Assembly (NCBI GenBank): GCA_012064385.1 | Contig: QRDG01000060.1 | Coordinates: 294,814-358,813, forward strand | Direction: 5' to 3' | Origin: Puccinellia tenuiflora | Taxonomy: Eukaryota; Streptophyta; Magnoliopsida; Poales; Poaceae | Length of the DNA: 64,000 nucleotides | Shown: positions 11,435-21,473 of the stretch, in pieces | Numbering within the stretch: position 1 is the first letter of the stretch | Layout of the letters: each line of letters starts with the position of its first letter | The notes under the pieces: generated by a model | Database searches by the model: none | Told to the model about the DNA's origin: nothing | Seen by the model: only the letters and a program-made list of their open reading frames with translations | Position numbers and translations under genes: made by a program

Positions 11435-12024
11435 ACTAGTTGGTGAAGTAGTAATGTCCTCAACTATTTGGTCCAGAAGTTGAATATGAACTAAGTATCT
11501 AGTAGTAATGTAATGGTTATCTACCGGCGACAAGGAGTTGGTTGAAGCTACTGCTCTGCTGTTTTTGTTCCCTGGGCATCTTGCTCTGTTTCCAGGTGGT
11601 GGATGGATGGTTGGTTTGGTTGATGCTTTTGGGGTTTAGATGTCTGTGTGGTTTATCTGTAAAACTGGGTGTAAGACCCCACTTGAATATTCTGTTTGAG
11701 CTTTTTATATAAAAGCTAGGCTGTTCTATGTCAGGTTATGAAATTGTTATGCCTAGATTGTGTATGTCAGGTTGCTATATTTTCTGAAACGGAATTGATT
11801 CTATGTCAGGTTGCTGTCATTTTCTCTTACTGATATGGAAGATGCCCAGGTTTTCATTTTTTTTAAACACAAAGTAGTTATATATAAAAGAGTTAGACAC
11901 GAGACACTAACACGATCATAGAAATACCCCAATGGCAAGCGTTGTTCCTATGCTACATAGAGGTCCTAGGTTTGAATCCCAGCCACACCCTTTTTTCCTG
12001 GCATTTCTGCAAAATATTTGCCGG

Positions 12025-12180
12025 AGCGTCTTCCCGAGAAAACCCTCGGCATATGGTCTGTTTGCCGAGCAGTTTAGGAGTACCGTCGGCATATGCTATC
12101 GTAGCGTCTTCCCGAGAAAACCCTCGGCATATGGTCTGTTTGCCGAGCAGTTTAGGAGTACCGTCGGCATATGCTATCGT
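12025..12180. repeat. Perfect 78-bp tandem duplication in CACTA-1 right end
   Basis: Bases 12025-12102 and 12103-12180 are identical 78-mers. Each contains CCCTCGGCA, TTTGCCGAGC and CCGTCGGCA motifs. The duplication doubles the number of subterminal motifs at the short end of the element. Perfect identity suggests it is recent. Confidence 0.9.
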
Positions 12181-12512
12181 ATGCCGAGCGTGCCTCTCGG
12201 CATAGATCAGGCGCTCGGCATTTCTGGCGTTTCCTATAGTGATGCTCCCTAGGTAGTGGCTAGTGTCATCTCTTTCGTTTTTGTTAGAAACGGCCAAACG
12301 GGACATGCTGATAAGGTTGGACGTGCGACAAACTTTCGAGGCGGTCGTGTCGAACGTAAGGAATCAGGTTGGCGTTGTTCATACCATCGAACACTCGGCA
12401 AATTCCACATGGCACTACAGAGAAGGCCGTGACAATATCTCCCTAGGTTCCTAGTAGCCCGTAAATGTTACAGTACACTACAGAGAAGACCGATGGGGAG
12501 ACGAGCCCAGAT

Positions 12513-14131
12513 CTAGGCATCCGTGATGAGCTGGCGCACGTTGACCGGGGAGATATCCGCCGGGTCGCCGTCGAGGATCCGGTGAGCCATGAGCGCGTTG
12601 GCGGCGTCGCTGGGGTGGTACGCGTCCCAGAACACGTACTTGGACCTATCCGCACAGTACCGCGACGCCGGCCCGCACGGCACCAGCCCCCCGAACCGCC
12701 CGCCGGCGTAGCAGCACGCCGAGTCCGCCACCTCGAACCCTACACATGAAACAAAAAACACAATTAATGAATCACACACGTTTCTTCTCCGTCTGATAGA
12801 GCCTGCACGCGATCCACGGCTGATTTATACCATGGGATCTGTAGTTGGCGATGATGTCGGAGAAGATGCGGTAGACGTCGGCGTAGAGGAAGCGCGAGCC
12901 GCCGAGGCTGACGCCCAGCTCGGTCACCAGGCCACGCAGCTTCCGGTTGAAGGACTGGGCGAGCTGGTTCGGGAACTCGGCGCACGCCGTGCCGGCGCCC
13001 CCGGCGGCGGTCATGATGTCCCTCAGGTACGGGATGCAGCCGATGGGCCCCACGTTCACCACCACGATCTTGCGGGCGTCCAGAAGGTACAGCCTCTGCG
13101 ATATCAAGAAACCGTTGTCATCGACGATGATGACATGCATGCCATCACGAGGGCTAGCCGGGATGGCGATACGCTTACTATGAGCTGTTGCCGGTACTTG
13201 GCGATCATGCCGTTGATGAAGGTCTCCGGCGGCGTCACGGCGCGCTCCGGCGCGGACAGGATGGGGAGCAGGTAGTTGTTGATGAAGTCGTTGGAGCCCA
13301 TGGTGACCGAGAAGAGCGCGCCCCTCAGCACGCTCACCGCCGCCACCTCCCCTTGTCGCGCGATCATGTCCCGCCGGTTGTTGGCGTAGTCGTCGATCTG
13401 CGCATCCAGGTTGATACGCCCACCCTGTCAAAAACCATTTCACCACATGATCAGCACAGCACGCAACTGATAATTGAGCTTTGGGGTTAAGTGGTTAACT
13501 ACAAGTCTATGGTAGCTAGTCGTGAGCTCACGCAAAAGAAAAGCTATCTGAGAACAGCCTCACACAGAAGCAATGCTCGCCTCACTCCCAGCTTAACATG
13601 GTGATGGAAAAGAAGAACAAGAAGGATCGATCTCAACACAAAAAATGAGAAGTTAAGTAAGTGTACTGACGAAGATGCTCCCAGTCTGGTTCAGGATGCC
13701 TCCGCCGCCGGACGCGTAGTTGACGCCTCTGAACAGGACGTCGCCGGTGGTGTTCGGGTCCATGTACGGCGGCACAAACCCTCCCAGCCCCAGCTCTTGC
13801 GCTGAAACATCGAAATTCATAATTAAAGTAAACACAGAGGCAATGTGACAGTAAATTTTCTGGTAATTAAGTAACCAATGTGTCTGTCACCTAATATGTC
13901 GACGATGGTCCGGCCGTTGGTGTACCGGCCGGTCGACCGGTGGCCGTCGAAATCGATGCCGTTGGGGGGATAGTTGGCTCGGGACAGGGTGACGAGGTAG
14001 TTGTTGTTGCCGGCGTCGACGAGCGAGTCACCAAAGACGAATGCCGCCGGCGGAACAGCATCGGCACCGGAAACGGATGTGCCGGTAAACAACACGGTGA
14101 GGCACGCTAATAGAGTAAAACGAGATGCCAT
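12513..14131 (-). CDS. GDSL esterase/lipase (SGNH hydrolase), 5 exons
   Basis: Exons on the minus strand are 14131-13891, 13801-13671, 13424-13179, 13095-12831 and 12739-12513. All introns are GT-AG and the joined frame gives 369 residues. The start MASRFTLLACLTVLF is the first methionine that gives a signal peptide (about residues 1-24). The SGNH blocks are complete: GDSLVDAGNNN (Ser36), GVNYASGGGGIL (Gly112), GSNDFINNYL (Asn169) and WDAYHPSD (Asp333, His336). The family hydrolyses acyl esters such as lipids, cutin precursors or acetylated wall polymers; the substrate cannot be told from sequence. The protein is probably secreted. An ORF extension upstream of this ATG (to 14269) lies in the 5' leader, since the TATA box is at 14326-14333. 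CACTA-1 ends 270 bp downstream of the stop. Confidence 0.92.
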
Positions 14132-14325
14132 TTTCGATTGCCGCTCGTGTGAAGGGCTCATTGGTGAGAGGAATGCTAACACTGGGTCTAGGAAAATCTC
14201 AACTCTCAAGCGAGAGGATATGGGAAAAGAATCTTGTGCGAACAGATCACTGGTAAGACGGGGAGGCAATCCTGCGAGTTCCTACCGTGGAAAGGAGGAT
14301 GGTGAGGGAAGAGAAACATTGCCTA

Positions 14326-14333
14326 CTTATATA
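14326..14333 (-). promoter_or_regulatory. TATA box of the GDSL gene
   Basis: On the minus strand GGCTATATAAGTAGG contains TATATAAG about 195 bp upstream of the chosen ATG. This implies a 5' leader of roughly 160 bp. Confidence 0.6.
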
Positions 14334-16429
14334 GCCGAGATGGAATCTAATGGAGTACTGTAGAGAATGATAGTAATATGATTATGGGATAATGGAGAGA
14401 CAAACCGTGATCAAATGAAAAAGGCTTGATTGGTGACTTTGAAAGTTTGGGATGCCAATTATTAGCTCACAGCTGACAAATCTGACAGTCGAGGTGTGTG
14501 AATGAGAGAAGAAAGAGCAAATAAAGCTACCAGAAACAAGAATATCAAGGAGAGAATAAGATTGTGTAGTCTCTGTGAAGGTTGTTGCGGCAATGCATAT
14601 ATAAAATCCTCGCATGACATTGTTGTTCTTACATGAACCTACTAGTGTACACTTTTGCATTTGGTATTGAATGGTTACTCGGTTTTCAAGCCTCCACAGC
14701 TACCCGTGAACTTTTCGCACCGGAAAGGAGACGAATCCCTCCGTGCCCAGGAACTGCACGTCCTGTATTTCAGGCAGAGTTCAGCGAATAGAATTCGATC
14801 AGGTCCTTACATTAACAATGGCCCGTGTCAGCACTTCAGACACGGGAACGTCGCCTGCATGAAGTCTCAAGTCTCAGCATGAGCTCTGACTCTATGTATC
14901 TGTCACAGGTATGCAGGCTGCAATCGCATTTACTTCTTCCCATGGAAATCAAACGTGCACAGAACTACAGGTACAGACAGCTGAATCTGAGTATCGTTGC
15001 AGTTTTCAGGGTCACGGTATTCACTGCATCGTCACGGCATGAGGGTCAATCGATCTCGTGATGGATGGACAGAAGTTAAGCCGTGATAAATCGTGATGGA
15101 TGGACACAAGTTGAGCAAAGGTAAGTCAGGTTGGCAGGAAATATCATCTGTTCTCGAGGGAGTATTTTGTTTTATTTTCTCAGAAGGGGCTAAGAAGTTG
15201 ATGCACGAGCAGCTCGGATGCCGAACAGAGCGGCGAGGTGGTCGGTCAGCCAAAGGGCCAATCGCAGGTGGGGCTTGCGTCGTTTTGGTGCAGGCAATTC
15301 AATTCAGAGAGCAGTGGTTGCAGTGACGAAGTCATGCTGTGATGTTGCAGACATTGTTTCGATATGGTTACTTGCGAGTTGCGGCTCGCGCCTCACTTTT
15401 TTTCTTCATGAATTTGTATCGGAGAGGAGTTGTGGGTGCAAGACTTACCATTACTTGTGCCGTTGGTTCGATTTAGTCATCATACTCGAGATTCACATAA
15501 TTGTCACCCAAAAATTGAATTATTGACTCAATTTAGTCCTAACTCGTATGAAATTTGGCACATTGACACTCCACCAAATTTGTACATGTACATGAGCCCC
15601 TAGAAGACGACGCTCTAAGAAAATATTGCACCAATTTTGCAGTTATCTTTTCTCATGACAACTCATCTAATATTGAAATCAGATTTTCTGATTTCTAAAT
15701 TGGAAGTTATACAAAAAAGTTTGCTAAATGCATTCATGTTAGAAGAAGATATATTTGAGCTTGCTAGAGTTGCACAGTCTAAGCCAAATGTTTCCATTTC
15801 TCACCGGATTCTTCTAACAGTAGATGTGATTGCAGCATAGGCAGAGAAAATTCTTTTCAAATTAAAGTTACAAAAAAATGGATTTCACATTGGTAACCAA
15901 ATATTTCAATTTGTCACCCCGATTCTTCTAACAATAGATGTGATTGTAGCATCGGTTGAGAGAATTATTTTCAGATTGAGGTTTCTAATTTTTTTTGTTT
16001 GAGGTCAACAATGTTACACAAATGGCCTGGTCATGTTTCTATTGAGAAAAATATGTTGGATACTATCAATTTTGATACTGGCAATGATGATTTTGCACCA
16101 AAGACTGCTCAAAGAAGTCGTTTCAAGCATCGCCCAAGATTTCTTTCGTTGGGCCAGCCAAAGGGAGAATATAAATTAAACTGGAACACTACAAGCCTAA
16201 ATCACAGTACAAACTTAGCCCATGGACCTGAAAGCCCATCGAAACGAAGACCGTCTTCTGCAGTTTTAACCAAAGCCAAGCCGTAGCGCCTCCAGACACG
16301 CGCTCCGCATTTCCCTCCTAGCCTTCCCCCTGCACACCGGCAGCGAACGGCCAGAAACAGAGCACCCCGTTAAGAGCCCCCTCCCCTGCATTGCCCTAGG
16401 AAGTAGCTAAGCTATTCTTGCAGAACCCA
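14334..16429. other. Intergenic region with a small local duplication
   Basis: No gene was recognised. Two related blocks (about 15803-15870 and 15924-15985) share GATTCTTCTAACA.TAGATGTGATTG.AGCAT and then diverge, an old local duplication about 120 bp apart. The last 150 bp before 16430, C-rich with CCCCTCCCCTGCATTGCCC, probably hold the promoter and leader of the pectinesterase-like gene. No clear TATA box was seen. Confidence 0.5.
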
Positions 16430-17869
16430 ATGATGGCGCGGCGTAGCTTCCTCCTCCTCCCCTGCCTCCTCGCCGCGGCGGCGGTTCTCTGCGACGCGCA
16501 CTCCAAGTCCGCCAAGAAGAGCAACGACGTCGTCAACGGCCCCCTCCTCACCACCAAGATCGACGCCAAGCGCACGCTGATCGTCGGCCCCGACGACGAG
16601 TTCAAGACGATCCAGTCCGCCATCGACGCCGTGCCCGAAGGGAACAAGGAATGGGTCATCGTCCACCTCCGCTCCGGCGTCTACGCGTACGTATATATGG
16701 GCCGCGCACGAGTGTGCATTCATTTGTTGCGTATGTGAATTATTTCGGCTTTAATTAACAAAACAGACGCGGTTGGACTGGACGCATGCAGGGAGAAAGT
16801 TGTGATCCCGGAGACCAAGCCGTTCATCTTCGTGAGGGGCAACGGCAAGGGCCGGACCTCAATCTCCTTCGAGTCCGCCTCCCCGCACAACGCCGAGTCC
16901 GCCACCTTCGCCGTGCACGCCGACAACGTCATCGTCTTCGGTCTTAGCTTCAGGGTCCGCTCCTCGATCTTCTTTTTTACTGCCAACCTGATGCATCTCC
17001 AGCCTGCGTCCAGTTTTATCGGAAGATAGCTTGATTGATTTTTTTCTCTCTACGCACGACGATCACGTACAGAATGCGGCGCGCGCGGGGCTGCCGAACA
17101 ACCCGGAGATTCGCACGGTGGCGGCCATGGTTGGCGGCGACAAGGTGGCCTTCTACCACTGCGCCTTCTACAGCCCGCACCACACCCTCTTCGACCAGGC
17201 CGGCCGCCACTACTACGAGAGCTGCTACATACAGGGCAACATCGACTTCATCTTCGGCGGCGGCCAGTCCATATTCCAGGCAAGCATCCGCACACATACA
17301 TACATGGCACACGTTCGAACGCAACACATCGACCACACACATGAACGTTAGTGTGATATCCATCGGCCGAAATGCAGTGCGCGGAGATCTTCGTGAAGCC
17401 CGACCGGCGGACGGAGATCCTGGGCTCCATCACGGCGAGCGATCGCAAGGAGGACAACGGCGGCGGCTTCGTGTTCCTCAAGGGCAAGGTGTACGGCGTC
17501 GGGGAGGTGTACCTGGGACGCGCCAACGAGGCCTACTCGCGCGTCGTCTTCGCCGACACATACCTCTCCAAGACCATCAACCCCACAGGCTGGACGGACT
17601 TCGGATACTCAGGCAGCAAAGAGTACGCACATCCACGCAAACACATTCTCATCGATTCCATTGCATGATGAATCGAGATTCATTTTTGAAACGATCGGTA
17701 AAAAATTTGCAGTCATTTGATGCTCGGGGAGTTCAACTGCACCGGGCCGGGCGCCGACGCGTCGAAGCGCGTGCCGTGGTCGCGGCAGCTCAGCGAGCAG
17801 GAGGCGGCCAAGTTCCTCACCGTCGACTTCATCAACGGCAAGGACTGGCTCCCGGCCTTCTACTACTGA
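16430..17869 (+). CDS. Pectinesterase-like protein, 5 exons, atypical active site
   Basis: Exons are 16430-16686, 16792-16954, 17073-17279, 17378-17622 and 17713-17869, giving 342 residues. The third intron (17280-17377) has a GC donor (CAG|GCAAGC); the others are GT-AG. A signal peptide (MMARRSFLLLPCLLAAAAV) is followed directly by the pectinesterase beta-helix, with no inhibitor-like pro-region. Pectinesterases remove methyl esters from wall homogalacturonan. The family's second catalytic Asp (DFIFG, Asp198) and Arg (LGR, Arg257) are kept. Other active-site positions differ: the Gln of QAVAL is Arg154, the Gln-Asp of QDTL is His176-His177, and the Trp of GRPW is Asn259. It may be an inactive wall-binding relative or have changed activity. 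The first of two tandem ATGs was taken as start. A truncated LINE begins 330 bp downstream. Confidence 0.88.
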
Positions 17870-18184
17870 TCGGCCGGACTGAAACCACATACAGCAGTAG
17901 TAGTATATACTCTTGCGTGCTATGGCCGGGAACTTGTACACTGGTTGCTTGTTACTCCCCTCCTGGTTGTAATGTGTATTCTATCCCCCCCTTGATCTGA
18001 AATCTAACAGAGGCTGAACGATGGATTTCTTGTAATAGGACCGTGACAGATTTTGATTTGCTGTTTCTGCACTCGAACCTCTGAATGTTAATTACTATGA
18101 GATGCTCTAGTATTTCAGAAACGAAAAGCAGCTGTGAGGAAGACATATAATGCAGCTGTCATGGATGTGTGAGAAATCCGGTCC

Positions 18185-20861
18185 ATATATAGCTCATAAG
18201 CTGAATTGGTGCAAGCTTGGGGACGAGAATTCTCGCTTCTTTCACATTGCTGCAAATTGTCAATCTCGCAGGAATTCTATCCGTGTTCTCAATCACAATG
18301 GGGTGGATCATTATGACCTAAAAGAGAAACTTGACATTGCCACAAATTTCTTTAAAGATTTGTTCAGTAATTTGACGCCTTCTGTCCCGGCTGTGAATCT
18401 GTCAAGCCTATACGATTTTTTGAACCTTAATGATCTTTCTCTGCCTTTTTCCTGGGAGGAAATTGTTAAAGCAATCCAGTCAGCGCCCAATAATAAAAGC
18501 CCTGGTCCTGATGGATATACAAATGAGTTCTACAAGAAGAACATCAATTTGCTAAAGGAGGATCTGATGCAATTCTTTTCAGACTTTCATGATCAGCGGC
18601 TAGACTTGAAGGGTATCAATACTGCATATATAACTCTTATTCCAAAAACTGAATCGTCCCTTGATGTCAAACACTTTAGGCCCATTTCGCTGGTCCATAG
18701 TCTGCCGAAGTTGCTCACCAAGGTCCTCGCAGTCAGACTCCAAACGCAAATTTCTAATCTCATACACAGCATGCAGTCTGGTTTTATAAAGGGCCGTGCC
18801 ATTGCAGAAAAATTTATGTTAGTCTCAGAACTGGTGCAATGTGCGAAGAAAAGGAAGAAGCCGATGTTTATTCTGAAACTTGACTTCCAGAAAGCCTTTG
18901 ACACTGTCAATTGGGATTGTCTCCTAGCCGTGCTTGAAGCTAGAGGTTTTGATGGGAAATGGATTGACTGGATACAAATCATACTGAATTCTGGCTCTGC
19001 CAGTGTTCTTATTAATGGACAGTCAGGCCCCTTCTTTTTTCTTTAAACAAGGGGTAAGGCAAGGTGACTCGTTATCCCCGTACCTGTTTGACCTAATTGT
19101 AGATGTTCTCCAACGCATGTGCTGCAAGGCCTTCATGGAAAACAGTCTTCTACACGCACTGGACGTCGACAGTTTCTTTCCGATGTTACAATACGCTGAT
19201 GACACCCTAATCCTGCTTAAAGGGGAGATACCTCAAGCAAGGGTGATCAAACAGATTCTACAGGAATTTTCAAACTTCACGGGGCTACAAATAAATTATC
19301 ACAAAAGCGCCTTCGTACCGATTAATGTGGATGATCAAACTGCTGCTGAAGCTGCACAAATTCTTGAATGCCCAATCAGCACGCTTCCATGTACTTACCT
19401 GGGTCTCCCCCTGTCAATGAGTAAGATCACATGCATGGACCTCATGCCTGTTATTCAAAAAGTTGACAAAAGGTTGGCTGGTTGGATGACAACCTATTTA
19501 TCTTGGGGTGGAAGATTGATCATGCTGAATGCGGTTCTGTCATCTATTCCTACGCACTACATGGCATGCTTCCTTTGGCCGGCCAAAGGAATTGAATTGC
19601 TTGACAAAATTAGGCGTCACTTTCTCTGGAATGTTAAGGATGGAAACAGCTCAGGTCACTGCCTTGTTGCCTAGGATTGCGTGATTCAGAACAAGGAATG
19701 TGGAGGTTTAGAGATCCGGAACTTAAAGGAGCATAACAAAACCCTACTCTACAAGTTTCTGTGTAAAATCCTTCAGAGTACTGATAATCCATGTTATTCG
19801 TGGTTCGCAAGCTGGTACCTGCAAGGCGAAATTCCAACAATTTGCAAAGCTTTGGACACTGCAACATGGCGCACTCTATGCGGTTTTATAACTTGGTACA
19901 AGAGGCTACCAAGTGCAAGGTTGGTTCGGGCGTTGCTACTTCGTTTTGGTTTGATAATTGGACAGAGTTGGGGAGACTGCACCTAAGATATCCAATACTG
20001 TTCTCCTTCGCAAAAAACAAATTTTGCACAGTAGCCTCACAATTCTCAAGCGATTGGCAGTTGGACCTGTATCCAAATTTGTCACGAGCGGCAAACCTTG
20101 AACTACAGGACTTGTCTGTCCATCTTGCTCCTATCCCCCTTCAACAGCAAGATCCTGACGTCCGTACGGCCTCCCTTTCAAAGCACGCCAGCACTTCATA
20201 CTTCTATAGTTTGAATACTTTCACTGGAGCAGCCTGGGCACCAAGCAAATATATATGGCATCCAATAATACCGAAGAAGCATTATGTCTTCTTGTGGCTC
20301 ACTTTCAAGGACAGGCTAAACACAAGGTACAACATGATAAAAAAATGCTGGAGTGTTTCCTTTCATGCTGGATGCAAATCCTGTCCAGCTTTGGAAACTG
20401 CAAGCCACATAATGTTGCGTTGCAGGGAGGCGCAACTGGTCTGGAGGCACCTTGGGCTTGAACAGCTTGCCACGGACAGCGAAGGAATTTTTCCTTTCGT
20501 CAGAACAGCCGAAGCACTTGCAGATCCCGTCTGGTGTGTTGGGTTTGCAAGCTGTGCAGTCACCCTCTAGAATCTAAGGAATGCTAAGATTTTTGATGGC
20601 CTCACGTTCAAATTGGGCAGCAATCAAGAGGCAGATTTTCGACACTCTAAGCCTCTGGAGTACGAGGACGACAAAAGATAATGTTAGGGATGGAATGTTA
20701 GTGTGGGCATCCAAGTTTTCTTAGTTTTTCTACTTTGTGTAACCTCTTTTGGCTCTAAAGCCGTCCCTGTAATCCAAACCTCCAGGCTCCGGCCTGAGTT
20801 TTTTGAATATATAAGGTAGAGACGTCTCTACCCTTCTTATTTCAAAATATATAGCTCATAA
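18185..20861 (+). mobile_element. 5'-truncated LINE with 15-bp target-site duplication
   Basis: The 15-mer ATATATAGCTCATAA occurs at 18185-18199 and again at 20847-20861, flanking 2647 bp of L1-type LINE sequence. The left end starts inside ORF2 (LNWCKLGDENSRFFH), which is normal 5' truncation during target-primed reverse transcription. The right end is ...CTTATTTCAAA, a weak A tail. The insertion lies in the 3' flank of the pectinesterase-like gene; the plant sequence resumes at 20862. Confidence 0.88.
18200..20572 (+). pseudogene. LINE ORF2 fragment: reverse transcriptase and zf-RVT domain
   Basis: The reading shows non-LTR reverse transcriptase blocks in order: NNKSPGPDGYTNEFYK, TLIPKTE..DVKHFRPISL, LKLDFQKAFDTVNW, GVRQGDSLSPYLF and YADDTLILL. 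The thumb region (YLGLPLS, GRLIMLNAVL) follows, then the C-terminal zinc-binding region (WLTFKDRLNTRYN ... HIMLRCREAQLVWRHLG). The endonuclease domain is missing through 5' truncation. A frame change near 19025, a TAG at about 19672 and a further frame change near 19800 inactivate it. It is a dead insertion copy. Confidence 0.85.
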
Positions 20862-21473
20862 ATCCGTTACATAAGCACAACGCTAGTAGCCTAGTAGGCT
20901 TTTTCGCACGTCCTGGTAGACTTTTCTGCACTAGCGAACAATGTTCATATTTTACGATCTGTATTACTGTTCAATATCAAGCACCTGCGCCCCATCTGCA
21001 TATCCTGATTCGATTTTTATCTTTTATAATGGAGAGCATGAGTTCAACTGCACCGGGCCGGGCGTGTTAGCCCTTATTTCTACAAACTAGTAGCCTTTCT
21101 GGAAAATTTCGTATTAATCTCGAAGAAAAAATCTGGCCATCTATTTTTTGTGCCAATCTATAAGTTAATAAGTGCGTTTTATATTAAATTAAAGGAAAAG
21201 AACACATTTTGTAGGATGTCAACAAAAGTCATCCTATAAAAACACCAAGTGAAATCGATACATAATTGATCATGAACGCATATGTAATCACTCTCAATCA
21301 TTTTATTTCTTTATGAAAGATGATGAATAAGTAATTGTTAACATTCAATAAACATTGTAAACATACAAGTGTTCAAGCTCAAACATTCATATACGGTTAC
21401 TTATATAAATATATTTTCGATGTCATCACTCATGCATGCATTATCCAATGCACTACCCAATGCACCGGTATTT
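20862..21473. other. Intergenic, with a 25-bp copy of a pectinesterase exon segment
   Basis: AT-rich spacer. Bases 21040-21064 are identical to 17729-17753 in exon 5 of the pectinesterase-like gene (GAGTTCAACTGCACCGGGCC then GGGCG) and stand out as GC-rich. The rest shows no recognised feature and includes the 3' flank of the glycine-rich protein gene. Confidence 0.6.

Larger units (their letters stand above)
9406..12241 (-). mobile_element. CACTA-1, complete 2.84-kb non-autonomous CACTA transposon
   Basis: The left end starts CACTACAGGAACGG; the right end is the inverse, ...CGTTTCCTATAGTG. A perfect 3-bp target duplication ATG lies at 9403-9405 and 12242-12244. Both ends carry subterminal arrays of TGCCGAGCG / CGCTCGGCA, which in En/Spm-like elements bind the element's accessory protein. 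No TNP2 transposase is inside, so it would need a helper in trans. Internal parts are minus-strand exons of an accessory ORF and one plus-strand B3-like exon. It lies 270 bp from the 3' end of the GDSL gene. Confidence 0.9.

Noticed and set aside
14132..14269. In-frame upstream ATG of the GDSL gene (14269)
   Set aside because: It would place about 46 non-conserved residues before the signal peptide; the TATA position fits a leader, so 14131 was chosen.
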